64,000 bases of DNA, from assembly GCA_017557885.1 (NCBI GenBank), contig JAFYXV010000003.1, forward strand, positions 264,178 through 328,177. The letters are read 5' to 3'. Positions 15,546 to 24,331 of the stretch are shown in pieces. This DNA comes from a bacterium. Lineage in GTDB: Bacteria > Auribacterota > UBA3054. The position numbers and the translations under genes are program-made. How positions within the stretch are numbered: the first letter of the stretch is position 1; every line of letters starts with the position of its first letter. The notes under the pieces are model-generated. The model ran no database searches and was not told the origin of the DNA. It saw nothing but the letters and a program-made list of their open reading frames with translations.

Positions 15546-17000
15546 TCAGATGAAAAGCACTCCGGCGCCCTGGGCGGGAGCGAAGAGGTACTGGTTGTCG
15601 GCATAGCCGTCCAGATCGTGCGGCAGATAATAAGCCTCGTGGATCTTCTTGATGAATTCCGGACCTTTGCCCTTGGGGATCAGGTGCACCGTGCAGCCGC
15701 CGAAGCCGGCGCCGGTCAGCCTGGAGCCGTAGGAACCGGCGGCTTTGCCGGCTTCCACCAGGGCGTTCAGCTCTTCGCAAGAGATCTCGTAGTCGTCGCG
15801 GCAGCTGGCGTGGGATTGATCCATGAGCAAACCGAAGGCCTCAGCTTTGTTCTCGGAGTTGCCGTTCAGAAGAGCCATGGAGTCTTCCACTCTGCGGGCT
15901 TCACTAATGACGTGTCTGGCTCTCTTCTTGACCTGGAAGCCGCCCTGGGGTTCGGGCATCACTTCGCCGGTCTTCGTTAAGCAGACTTCCTTGGCGGCGT
16001 ATTCTTCGGTCACGCCCAGGGCTTCCGCGATCATCTTCACGGTGTAGCCTTCGTCCACCAGAGCGGATTCGATTCTGTTGAGAGCGTCGTCGAAACCGTC
16101 GGTCTCATTGGCGAACCAGTCGTAGAGCATCGTGGGCTCCTTGGCGCCCGCTTTGCCGGCCAGCTTGTGCAGAAGCATGTAAGCGATGCGGCATTCGACG
16201 GTGCGCATATTGTAGGCGATCCTGGCGTTGCCGGCCTTGGCGGCCTTGACTCTGGAGTGGCAGACAAGAATGTCGGCTTCCTTGGGCAGCGTGACAAGCT
16301 GAGTCCTGATGGGATAGAAATCGATCTTCAGGCATTTTCCGGCCTGGCCCAGAATGGAGATGGACTGGTCCATGCCGCCGCTCGCCATGCCCACGTAGTG
16401 GTCGGATTTAGCCATGACTTCCGCCAGCACGACCGGATCGATGGTCCTTTTGTTAATGGCGAGGATCGCTTCCGCCGCGGCCACGGTGAAGGCCGCCGAG
16501 GAGGAAAGGCCGCTGGCCAGAGGAACGTTGCCGTCGATGACGAGCTTCAGGCCGCAGAGGCCTTCTTCCGTTCCCCAGTAGTCGATGAGACCCTGCGTGG
16601 CGCTCTTGATGTAGTTGCCCCAGTCGCCGCCCTGATAAGGCGGAATGTTTCTTTCAATGGTGAAGGAACCGCCCTGGAAGGAAGGGATGACGTTGGCGAA
16701 ACTGATGACGTTGTCGCTGCTGGCGCCGGCCACGATGAGCATGTCTCTCGAAATAGCCATGGGCATCACGGGGAAGCCGTTGTAGTCGGTGTGTTCGCCG
16801 ATCAGGTTAACTCTGCCTGGCGCTCTGACGACCACCACTTCATCCGGGCCGAAAGTCTTTTCATAAACGGTGACGGCGTTGATTAATCTTTGTCTGGCTT
16901 CTTCCGCCACGTCGGCGGCCTGGGCGTTGACGTTGAGAAGGACTTCCATGACGGCTTGGTCTTTGGCTTCCAGTTTGGCTTTCAGGGCTGCGCTGTTCAT
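15546..17000 (-). CDS. galK: Galactokinase
   Basis: A GHMP-family kinase that phosphorylates galactose to galactose 1-phosphate in the Leloir pathway. At 484 residues it is about 100 longer than E. coli GalK. The signature GRVNLIGEHTDYNGF lies at 62-76, where E. coli has it near residue 28, so there is an N-terminal helical extension. The ATP-binding loop ASGLSSSAAF and the C-terminal GAGFGGCTV are intact. An AAGGAG site sets the start. It shares an operon with an N-acetylhexosamine kinase-like gene, suggesting salvage of galactose and amino sugars from host or plant glycans (inference). Confidence 0.93.
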   Translation of the reverse strand: MNSAALKAKLEAKDQAVMEVLLNVNAQAADVAEEARQRLINAVTVYEKTFGPDEVVVVRAPGRVNLIGEHTDYNGFPVMPMAISRDMLIVAGASSDNVISFANVIPSFQGGSFTIERNIPPYQGGDWGNYIKSATQGLIDYWGTEEGLCGLKLVIDGNVPLASGLSSSAAFTVAAAEAILAINKRTIDPVVLAEVMAKSDHYVGMASGGMDQSISILGQAGKCLKIDFYPIRTQLVTLPKEADILVCHSRVKAAKAGNARIAYNMRTVECRIAYMLLHKLAGKAGAKEPTMLYDWFANETDGFDDALNRIESALVDEGYTVKMIAEALGVTEEYAAKEVCLTKTGEVMPEPQGGFQVKKRARHVISEARRVEDSMALLNGNSENKAEAFGLLMDQSHASCRDDYEISCEELNALVEAGKAAGSYGSRLTGAGFGGCTVHLIPKGKGPEFIKKIHEAYYLPHDLDGYADNQYLFAPAQGAGVLFI

Positions 17001-17037
17001 AATTTTTCTCCTTTTATTTATTGATTGGATCGATTGC

Positions 17038-17202
17038 TTATTCTTTGGCGGGACCGGTTATGGCGCCTTCCGGGAAGGTCTCCCCTTCTTTCATGGTGGT
17101 GTCCAGAGGCCTGGCGAAAAGAAGAAGGGCCAGGATGCTCAGAACGAGCATCAGTCCCACGATGACGTACCAAGGCAGAGTGAAGTTTTTGTTCTCTTCC
17201 AT
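17038..17202 (-). CDS. Small single-pass membrane protein (54 residues)
   Basis: A short gene between galK and the dehydratase gene. It begins MEENKNFTLPWYVIVG, followed by a hydrophobic helix (about 10-30, rich in Leu/Val/Ile) and a short acidic tail ending GAITGPAKE. An AAGGAG site lies seven bases before the ATG. Spacing is 9 bases to the upstream gene and 37 to galK, consistent with the operon. No family is recognised. It could be a small regulator or subunit of a membrane complex, but nothing shows which. Confidence 0.65.
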   Translation of the reverse strand: MEENKNFTLPWYVIVGLMLVLSILALLLFARPLDTTMKEGETFPEGAITGPAKE

Positions 17203-17211
17203 TTTCTCTCC

Positions 17212-19536
17212 TTATTTTTTGACGATCGGCCCGAAGATGTTGCCGAACTTGTTGAGGTTCAAAGCTTCCGTAAAGGCGCTGATCTTTGTCAGGGTGCTGC
17301 AGGGGTCGGTGGTCTCGTCCAGGCAGTCGCCGTCCAGGACGAGAAGCGGAATGCCGATCTCGGTCAGGGACTGCCTCAGATATTTGATGAAGCTAGAGTC
17401 CGCCATGGAGCAGCGGCCGAACATATGGTTGTAAAGCACCGCGCCGGTTATCTTGGCTGTATTGGCTCTTTGCTTTATACGGTTGACGCGGACCTCGGGA
17501 TCCAGGAAGCCGACCGTCAGAAGTTTTCTGGCCAGGCTCGTGTAAGGATCGTTGGGATCGAGTTCCTCCCAGCCGACGAAGTTCACTTCCTCAAAGGCCA
17601 CCGGCGCATGGCAGGTCTGCTCGAGGTAAGACATGGTGCGCTGGCTGTAGAAAGGCGGCAGATGCAGCCACAGAAGCCTGTGCGTCTCGTCGATGTTAGT
17701 GTGTTTCTCGACTTCTTTCTTGCGCTCCAGGAGCTCTTCCAAAAAGACTTGCTGAAGGTCCACCATCTCCTGTTTGCCCCAGAGCTGGGAGAAAATGTTG
17801 GCGTAGGAGACAGCTTCCGTTCCCGGAATAAGCGGCGGACTGGTGAAACGGATCTGGTTGCACTTGATGGCCAGTTCGCGAGCCTTGTTGGAAAGCACGC
17901 AGGCCTCGGCCAAACGGTCGGGATCCATCTTGATACCCAGCGCGTCTTCCATCGCCTCGACTGATTCCTTTAATCCGTTGGCGATCGTCCTGATTGCGGA
18001 CTCGCCGCCGCGGCCGGGAGTATGCAGCGTATAGAAGCGGTCGCTGTAGGAGGAGCAGTTGGATCTGACCAGATCGGCGAAGATCCTTTCCCCTTGCTGG
18101 CAGGGCTGGCTGGTCGTGACGGTGAAGTCGGCGTGCGGCAGATTCTCGTCGCCTTCCAATACCCTCAGGAAAGAGCAGGTCTCACCGGAGAAGCCTTTGC
18201 AGGCGGCGTGGTCGAAACATTTCCTCAGGCGCTTCTGGTTGCGGCCCTTCAGGGCGGCGTAAGTTTCCAGCGTCAGCGAGCGGACGCCCAGCGCGGCCAA
18301 AATTTCCGAGGGGAAGAAAAGGTTGCGCCAGACCAGGGGCTCCTTGCCCTTGGAGAAAAACTCATGGCGTGTCATCTGCGTGCGCATGGCCGTGGATTTG
18401 TTGACGAGCGTGCGGTTCAGAAGCTTGTCGGTGAAAGCTTCCAGCGTCTTTTTCAGCTCTTCGCTCTTCAAAGTCTCCTTGACCTTGCTGATCTCCGGGA
18501 AGGAGAGCCTGCTGCTTCCGTCCTCGGCTTTCACTTTGACGATGTTGTCGAAAACGCGCAAGGCTTCCCTTCTGAGGTTCGGGTCCGTAACGGCGTCCAC
18601 AAAATCCTTGAATTCCGGGACAGTGATGCCGGTGCGTTTTGTCTCCACGGTCTTGGGAGGCTCGACTTTGCCCCTCAGGGAGTCGAACTGTCTGGCCAGG
18701 ACCGCGGCGCCCAGAGCGCCCATAACGGGGTGGAATTCCGGGATGATGATGTTGCAGCCGGTGATCTCCTTCAAATAGTAAGCCACAGCCCTGTTGTAGG
18801 CCACGCCGCCCTGGAAAATGATGTCGCCGTGATAATTCAAAAAGAGCTCGCCTACGCCGGACATGATCGTCCTGGCCTGGGCGCGGCAGGCGGCGGCAAT
18901 GACGTCGCCCAGAGGATAGCGGTTCTTAAATTTGTTGATGCTGGTGGCGCCCAAAACCGCGCAGACCGAACTGACTTCCAGGTCGGAGTCGAAGTTGCAC
19001 TTCTGGGCCATCTCGGTTATAGGCACGTTCAGCTTGGCGGAAACGGAATCCAGGAAAGCGCCGGTGCCGGCCGCGCAGATGCCGCTCATTTTCGATGTCC
19101 AGATGTTCATTTCCGGATTGTAGAGCATGGCCTTGCTGTCCTGGCCGCCCACGTCGAGGATCGCTTTACAGTCGGGATAATAATGGCGGGCGCCGGAAAC
19201 GTGCGCGGTAACCTCGGAGACGAAGTAATCAAAATTCAAAAACCTGTGAAGCTCATCGACGACCTGGCTGCCGGTCACGATGGTGCAGGAAATGTCCTGC
19301 TGGCTTTTGCCCACCGAAGCCAGAAAATCCAGAATGGTCTTGGAGAGCGCGCCAACGTTGCACTGTCCGCAGTTGGAGCAGCGTCCGGTGCAGGCCAGCT
19401 TGGCGTCTTTTCTGGGGACGGTCCGCTGGTACATAGTGTGCATGACCTTTCCTTCTTCCGTCAAAAGAACCGCCTTGATGGTGGTGGAGCCGATGTCCAC
19501 GCCTAAAAACAGTTTTTTCTCCGTTTTCTTTGCCAT
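17212..19536 (-). CDS. Fused 2-hydroxyacyl-CoA dehydratase activase and HgdB-like dehydratase component
   Basis: Residues about 9-300 are an ASKHA-fold ATPase of the BadF/BadG/HgdC family: GVDIGSTTIKAVLL (phosphate loop), LDVGGQDSKAM and CAAGTGAFLD, with a cysteine cluster near 48-60 (CTGRCSNCGQC). Residues about 400-774 resemble the HgdB/D-component dehydratase family: SQPCQQGE, FGRCSMADS and DGDCLDETTDPCST. The activase normally injects an electron into a separate two-subunit [4Fe-4S] dehydratase, and here activase and one subunit are fused. The extra N-terminal cysteines are unusual. It lies 15 bases after the NahK-like gene. The substrate is unknown, and similar fused proteins are annotated simply as acyl-CoA dehydratase activase-related. 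Confidence 0.85.
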   Translation of the reverse strand: MAKKTEKKLFLGVDIGSTTIKAVLLTEEGKVMHTMYQRTVPRKDAKLACTGRCSNCGQCNVGALSKTILDFLASVGKSQQDISCTIVTGSQVVDELHRFLNFDYFVSEVTAHVSGARHYYPDCKAILDVGGQDSKAMLYNPEMNIWTSKMSGICAAGTGAFLDSVSAKLNVPITEMAQKCNFDSDLEVSSVCAVLGATSINKFKNRYPLGDVIAAACRAQARTIMSGVGELFLNYHGDIIFQGGVAYNRAVAYYLKEITGCNIIIPEFHPVMGALGAAVLARQFDSLRGKVEPPKTVETKRTGITVPEFKDFVDAVTDPNLRREALRVFDNIVKVKAEDGSSRLSFPEISKVKETLKSEELKKTLEAFTDKLLNRTLVNKSTAMRTQMTRHEFFSKGKEPLVWRNLFFPSEILAALGVRSLTLETYAALKGRNQKRLRKCFDHAACKGFSGETCSFLRVLEGDENLPHADFTVTTSQPCQQGERIFADLVRSNCSSYSDRFYTLHTPGRGGESAIRTIANGLKESVEAMEDALGIKMDPDRLAEACVLSNKARELAIKCNQIRFTSPPLIPGTEAVSYANIFSQLWGKQEMVDLQQVFLEELLERKKEVEKHTNIDETHRLLWLHLPPFYSQRTMSYLEQTCHAPVAFEEVNFVGWEELDPNDPYTSLARKLLTVGFLDPEVRVNRIKQRANTAKITGAVLYNHMFGRCSMADSSFIKYLRQSLTEIGIPLLVLDGDCLDETTDPCSTLTKISAFTEALNLNKFGNIFGPIVKK

Positions 19537-19551
19537 ATATTTTCCTTAATT

Positions 19552-20673
19552 TTATTTCTCTTTAAGCAAATTGTCCACTATTTTGCGCATCTCGTCCTCC
19601 TGATCCTCCATGGATCTGACCATCTTGAACTGGACTCTGGCGCGGTCAAGGTTGTGGTTTTCCCTTTCCGTCTGGAAATAGACGTCGCCGTTCAGGTGGT
19701 CCGCCAGGAAGCGGAGGCCTATCTCGAAGGTGATGAGGTTGCCGCAGAAATAGAGAAGCTCCTTCTCCCTTTCGGAAAGAATGTTTTTAGCCGCGGAGAC
19801 GTATCCTCTGACGAGCCCTTCGAAAAGCGAGATGTCCATATTGATCTTGTCGAGATCCCTTTCGTCCTCGTCGCCCGTTCTGGTCGTTGAGCGCACGCAG
19901 TCTCCCACATCGTAAAGGGAGGAGCCCGGCATCAGGGTGTCGTAGTCTATTACGCAGAGTCTTTTGCCGTTGGCGTCCAAAAGCACGTTGTTGATCTTAG
20001 TGTCGTTGTGCGTAACCCTTTCCGGGATGCTGCCGTCCGCGATGCCGTCCAGGACGCAGCTGATGGAGTCTTTTCTCTTGAAGCAGAAATCCATCTCCTC
20101 CTTTACGGAGGCGGCCCTGCCGGCGGCGTCGTTTTTAAAAGCCTCTTCCAGTTGCTCGAAGCGGAAGACCGTGTCGTGGAAACGGGGAATCGTTATCTCC
20201 AGGGGGCCGCCCGGGATGTCGTTCAAAAGGTACTGGAACTCGCCGAAAGCCTTGCCGGTCTCGTAGGCCTGGGTGACGGTCTCGGCGTGATCAACGGAAA
20301 AACCGCCTTTCACGTATTCCATTACCCTCCAGAATTCGCCCTTGTCGTCGATGAAGAAGAAGCGGCCGTCGCTGGCGGAGCGGAACTGCAGCGGAACTAT
20401 CCTGACCGATTTGTCTTCCCGGACTTTTTTCTTCAGGTGCTGGCAGACGCGCCGGATGTTGTCCATGACCTTGCCCGGCTCGGTGAAGACCTTGGTGTTG
20501 AGGCGCTGAAGCACGAAATCATCGTACCGTCCGTTGATCATTCCGCGGACGTGGTACGTGCTGTTGATGTGGCCGCCCTTCAGGCGCGTGATCTCCTCGA
20601 CCTTCAAGGCCGGCTCGAACTGAGTCGCCACGCTGTTCAGGCGCCACTTTAGAAATTCAGACATTAAAAACAT
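19552..20673 (-). CDS. APH-family sugar kinase, NahK-like (N-acetylhexosamine 1-kinase candidate)
   Basis: A phosphotransferase with the aminoglycoside-phosphotransferase/choline kinase fold, 373 residues from the chosen start. Visible motifs: the glycine-rich strand RLKGGHINSTYHV, the Brenner-type catalytic loop VTHNDTKINNVLLD, and the metal-binding CVIDYDTLMPGS. This pattern is characteristic of NahK-type kinases, which phosphorylate GlcNAc/GalNAc at C1. The neighbouring galK supports a role in galacto/lacto-N-biose-type sugar salvage, although no GH112 phosphorylase or GalT is present here. The ATG at 20673 lies seven bases after a TGCTAAAAT box. The longer start at 20709 falls inside the promoter. 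Confidence 0.82.
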   Translation of the reverse strand: MFLMSEFLKWRLNSVATQFEPALKVEEITRLKGGHINSTYHVRGMINGRYDDFVLQRLNTKVFTEPGKVMDNIRRVCQHLKKKVREDKSVRIVPLQFRSASDGRFFFIDDKGEFWRVMEYVKGGFSVDHAETVTQAYETGKAFGEFQYLLNDIPGGPLEITIPRFHDTVFRFEQLEEAFKNDAAGRAASVKEEMDFCFKRKDSISCVLDGIADGSIPERVTHNDTKINNVLLDANGKRLCVIDYDTLMPGSSLYDVGDCVRSTTRTGDEDERDLDKINMDISLFEGLVRGYVSAAKNILSEREKELLYFCGNLITFEIGLRFLADHLNGDVYFQTERENHNLDRARVQFKMVRSMEDQEDEMRKIVDNLLKEK

Positions 20674-20680
20674 ATTGTTT

Positions 20681-20709
20681 ATTTTAGCATAAAGGGGCCC
20701 CGTATGCAA
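20681..20709 (-). promoter_or_regulatory. Promoter of nahK-like/galK/uppP operon (leaderless)
   Basis: Minus strand: TTGCAT (20704-20709), 17 bases, TAAAAT preceded by TGC (20681-20689). The -10 ends seven bases from the ATG, exactly as in the FHA paralogue 1 gene. Confidence 0.75.
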
Positions 20710-20757
20710 AGGAAAATCCCCGGCTCCCGGAAGGGCGGAGAAGAGCCTTCCCGCAAT

Positions 20758-20786
20758 TTGACTTAAAAAGCCTCTAAGAGTATAAT
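20758..20786 (+). promoter_or_regulatory. Promoter for leuCD operon
   Basis: TTGACT (20758-20763), a 17-base spacer and TATAAT (20781-20786). The leader is about 30 bases, AT-rich, with no leader peptide or riboswitch visible. Confidence 0.85.
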
Positions 20787-20822
20787 ACCCAATACTTGTA
20801 ACTAAAAAAATCCTAATTTTTC

Positions 20823-22121
20823 ATGGCTCAGACCATTACAGAAAAAATCATCGCCAAACATGCCGGGAAAGACGCCGTCATCCCCGGCGAGACCGTTTGG
20901 GTCAGCGTCGACCTCGTGATGACTCACGACGTCTGCGGACCGCCTTCCTTCGCCATCATGGAAAGGGAGTTCGGCAGCGACGCCCCGGTCTTCGACAAGG
21001 AAAAAGTCATCCTTATCCCCGACCACTTCATTTTCACAAAAGATCCCGCTTCCATAAGGAACGTGGACCTGCTCAGGGGATATGCCAAAAGGAAAGGCGT
21101 CAAATACTTCTACGATCCCGCCAACGAGACCTACCGCGGCGTCTGCCACGTCGGCCTTCCCCAGGCCGGCCACTGCCGTCCCGGCGAACTGGCCATCGGC
21201 ACCGACTCCCACACCTGCACCTACGGAGCCTTCGGCGAGTTCTCTACCGGCGTCGGCAACACTGACGCGGGCTTCGTATTGGGGACCGGCAAATTCCTTC
21301 TGAAGGTTCCCAGATCCCTTTTGTTCCTCTTCGAGGGCAAGCTCCCGAAGGGCGTCATGGGAAAAGACATCATATTGACTTCCATCGGCAGGATCGGCAG
21401 CGACGGCGCCACCTACTGCTCGATGGAATTCCGCGGCTCGACCATCAGCGACCTTTGCATGGACGAGCGCATGACCATCTGCAACATGGCGGTGGAAGCC
21501 GGCGCCAAGAACGGCATCATCGCTCCGGATGAAAAGACCAGGGAATACCTGAAAGGAAGGACCGATGTCCCCTATACGGAATATCAGTCCGATCCGGACG
21601 CCAATTACGCCGCGAAATATGAATTCAAGGCCGAGGAGCTTGTTCCCGTCGTGGCCAAGCCCTATTCTCCCGGCAACGTCTGCCCGGTGAAAGAGGTGGC
21701 CGGCACCAAACTCACCCAGGCCTACATCGGCTCCTGCACCGGCGGCAAGACCGCCGATTTCAAAGCCGCCGCGGAAGTTTTGAAAGGACGCAAAGTCAAA
21801 ATTAGGACTATCATCACTCCCGCCACCAAGGAAGTCGCCGCTTCCCTGGATACGGAAAAGATAGACGGCCAGTCTTTGCGCGAGATCTTCGAATCCGCCG
21901 GCTGCGATCCCATCCAGCCGCCAAGCTGCGGCGCCTGCATGGGTGGCCCCATGGACACCTACGGCCGCACCATGGCTGACGAGGTGGTGGTCTCCACCAC
22001 CAACCGCAATTTCCCCGGCCGCATGGGCTCCATGCAGAGCCAGGTCTATCTTGCTTCGCCCTACACCGCCGCGGCTTCCGCGCTTTTCGGCGTCCTCACC
22101 GACCCCAGGGAGGTCTTATGA
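20823..22121 (+). CDS. leuC: 3-isopropylmalate dehydratase large subunit (LeuC/aconitase family)
   Basis: The large [4Fe-4S] subunit of isopropylmalate isomerase, which interconverts 2- and 3-isopropylmalate in leucine synthesis. The 432 residues match the shorter archaeal/anaerobe-type LeuC. Cluster cysteines are Cys305 (GSCTGG), Cys369 and Cys372 (SCGACMGG). GTDSHTCTYGAFG is the usual substrate-site motif. LeuD follows with an ATGA overlap. No leuA or leuB is in the window. Relatives such as homoaconitase or dimethylmalate dehydratase have the same architecture, so the substrate is probable rather than proven. Confidence 0.92.
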   Translation: MAQTITEKIIAKHAGKDAVIPGETVWVSVDLVMTHDVCGPPSFAIMEREFGSDAPVFDKEKVILIPDHFIFTKDPASIRNVDLLRGYAKRKGVKYFYDPANETYRGVCHVGLPQAGHCRPGELAIGTDSHTCTYGAFGEFSTGVGNTDAGFVLGTGKFLLKVPRSLLFLFEGKLPKGVMGKDIILTSIGRIGSDGATYCSMEFRGSTISDLCMDERMTICNMAVEAGAKNGIIAPDEKTREYLKGRTDVPYTEYQSDPDANYAAKYEFKAEELVPVVAKPYSPGNVCPVKEVAGTKLTQAYIGSCTGGKTADFKAAAEVLKGRKVKIRTIITPATKEVAASLDTEKIDGQSLREIFESAGCDPIQPPSCGACMGGPMDTYGRTMADEVVVSTTNRNFPGRMGSMQSQVYLASPYTAAASALFGVLTDPREVL

Positions 22122-22669
22122 GAGAGGAGAAAATTTTGAAAGGCAAAGCCTACGTTCTGGACGATAAGATCGACACCGACCAGATCCTGCCGGCCTGCTA
22201 CCTGACCTTGGTCCCGACCATTCCGGAAGAACGCGTCGCCCTGGGCAGCCACGCCCTCTCGGGACTTCCCGAACGCTATCCCCGCTTCATAAAGGAAGGC
22301 GAAAACGAAACGGAGTTCACCTTCGTCGTCGCCGGCCGCGATTTCGGCTGCGGCTCCTCCAGGGAGCACGCCCCGGTGGCTCTTTCCGCCGCGGGAGTGA
22401 AAGCCGTCATCGCGGAATCCTACGCCAGGATCTTTTTCAGAAACTGCATCATGACGGGATCCCTCTTTCCCCTGGAAACGCCCGTAAAACTCAACGAACG
22501 CATAAAGAACGGCGACGAGCTGACGCTTGACCTTGAAGAAAACACCCTGACTCTTCCCGGAGGGGAGAAGATCCAGCTGACGCCCCTGGGCGCCGCAGGC
22601 GAAGTCATAGAAGCCGGCGGGATCTTCGAGTTCGCCAGGAAAAGCGGCATGATATCCAAAAAAGCTTAA
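22118..22669 (+). CDS. leuD: 3-isopropylmalate dehydratase small subunit
   Basis: The swivel-domain subunit partnering LeuC. It has 183 residues, with DDKIDTDQILPACYLTL near the N-terminus and GRDFGCGSSREHAP around 72-85, both family hallmarks. The start overlaps the leuC stop by four bases. The substrate-selecting loop after ACYLT (LVPTIPEE) differs from the E. coli type, as expected for the LeuD2 subfamily. Confidence 0.92.
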   Translation: MREEKILKGKAYVLDDKIDTDQILPACYLTLVPTIPEERVALGSHALSGLPERYPRFIKEGENETEFTFVVAGRDFGCGSSREHAPVALSAAGVKAVIAESYARIFFRNCIMTGSLFPLETPVKLNERIKNGDELTLDLEENTLTLPGGEKIQLTPLGAAGEVIEAGGIFEFARKSGMISKKA

Positions 22670-22701
22670 TTTTAAATCAATCATAAATTATCGGAGAAAA
22701 C

Positions 22702-24324
22702 ATGTTATACCTGTTCCGTAAATCCCAAAGATGGCTCCTGTGGCTCCTGCTCATAGTGGTGGTCGTCACCTTTGTTTTCTGGGGAACCAAGATGCCGAAC
22801 ATCTTGGGCTCCGTTTCGCCTACCTCCAAGGTCTCCTCTTACCAGGGCCAGAAGATAACCCTGGAAGACGTCCAGCGCGCCAAGGGCGCCGCCCGCGTCC
22901 AGCTGGCCATGTACGGAGTCCCGCTGTCCGAAATGAACGACGGATTCCTGACGACCCAGGGGGTCCACCACATCGTCAACTATCGCAAAGCTGAGAAAGC
23001 CGGCGTCACTGTGGACAATTCCATGCTCCAGAGCGTCATCCGCAACTTCATCTCCCCCGGCACCTCCCAGGAAGCTTACCAGCGCTACGTGGCCTCCAAA
23101 TTCGGCATTTCCAACCCCAGGGAATTTGAAGAGGATCTTCGTCAGCTCATGGCGATCTCCATCTACGAAAACGATTCTCAAAACGTCTTCTTCGAACCGA
23201 AGAACGAAAAAGACCTTGATTACGAGACCTTCAACGTGAAAGCGGACGTCAAATACATCAACTTCATGTTCACGAAACACGTTGAAGAAGCCTCGAAAGC
23301 CTCGACCACAAACGACTTTCAGGAACTCTACGACAAGGATCCCCAAGCTTTCGCCCAGCCGGACAAATACCGCTTCCTGGTGGCCAATTTCAAAGCCGAT
23401 ACCAACAAGGTCCAGTATGTCGAACAGGATCTTCAGGATTACTTCGACCTCTATCAGGGCGACTTCACCAAGACCAACGAATTCGGCGAGACCATAGACA
23501 TGGAATTCGCGGAAGCCCGCCCCCAGGTCCTGGCCGCTTTCCTTCAGGAAAGAGCCAACGAAGACGTCCAGGAAAAAGCCCTGAATTTCAAGGACTCCAT
23601 AACCACCAAGGAAGAAGAGACTTCGGAAGAGCTTGAAAACAATTTCAAAGAAGCCGCCAAAGCCGCCGGCGTCCCGGTTCAGGATTCCTTCACTCAAGCC
23701 GTGGGCCAGGTTCCCCCTATGATCTCCAACGGCCAGGCCATCGCCAAAGCGATCCAGGACGAGCCCGTGGGCACGCTGGATGTTTACGAAGCTTCCGACA
23801 GTTTCTATCAGGTCTATATTGTCGTGTCCCGCAGCGAAGCCTTCGAACCCACCTTTGAGGAAGCCTTCAACGACGTGAAGAACACCTGCGTGCAGCTCAA
23901 AGCCTACGAGATGTCCAAGGAAGAAGCCCAGGGCTTTTTGGAAAAAGTCAAAGCCGATCCCAAAAACTTCGAGGGCATCGCCACCAACGCCAAGTATTAC
24001 GTCGCGAAGACCACCCAGCCCATCATTCCTTCCCAGACCATAATCAGGGACATCCCTCTGGCGGAATCCAGCCAGCTCTTCCGCTATCCCGCCGAAACTC
24101 CCAGGCTGCTCCTTGGCAAGAACAACGTTTACGTCGCCATGGTCAGCGAATTCGTCGAAGCCGACGCATCCTTCGACGAAGGCAAGATCTCCGACAGGAT
24201 CGCCCAGCAGAAATCCTCCGTGGAAAAGGAACTGTACTTCAAGAGCACGGACGAGGAAGTCTCCAAGATCCTCGCCGAACTTCAGGGCAACATAGTTAAG
24301 ATCTCCGAAAAAGAGCGCCGGTAG
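22702..24324 (+). CDS. Membrane-anchored PpiD/SurA-type periplasmic chaperone
   Basis: The 540-residue protein has one N-terminal membrane helix (about 11-28, LLWLLLIVVVVTFVFWG). Next comes a SurA-N-like helical domain (YQGQKITLEDVQRAKGAARVQLAMYG through about residue 170). The long acidic, helical C-terminal region has scattered parvulin-like features, but I do not see a complete PPIase motif set. This anchor-plus-chaperone layout matches PpiD, which helps outer-membrane and secreted proteins fold. GGAG precedes the ATG. It lies 32 bases after leuD and may be cotranscribed. Confidence 0.75.
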   Translation: MLYLFRKSQRWLLWLLLIVVVVTFVFWGTKMPNILGSVSPTSKVSSYQGQKITLEDVQRAKGAARVQLAMYGVPLSEMNDGFLTTQGVHHIVNYRKAEKAGVTVDNSMLQSVIRNFISPGTSQEAYQRYVASKFGISNPREFEEDLRQLMAISIYENDSQNVFFEPKNEKDLDYETFNVKADVKYINFMFTKHVEEASKASTTNDFQELYDKDPQAFAQPDKYRFLVANFKADTNKVQYVEQDLQDYFDLYQGDFTKTNEFGETIDMEFAEARPQVLAAFLQERANEDVQEKALNFKDSITTKEEETSEELENNFKEAAKAAGVPVQDSFTQAVGQVPPMISNGQAIAKAIQDEPVGTLDVYEASDSFYQVYIVVSRSEAFEPTFEEAFNDVKNTCVQLKAYEMSKEEAQGFLEKVKADPKNFEGIATNAKYYVAKTTQPIIPSQTIIRDIPLAESSQLFRYPAETPRLLLGKNNVYVAMVSEFVEADASFDEGKISDRIAQQKSSVEKELYFKSTDEEVSKILAELQGNIVKISEKERR

Positions 24325-24331
24325 GCGTTTT

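Noticed and set aside
20787-20822. Leucine leader peptide or T-box/riboswitch ahead of leuC
   Set aside because: The leader is only about 30 bases, with no leucine-rich mini-gene, hairpin pair or T-box sequence.
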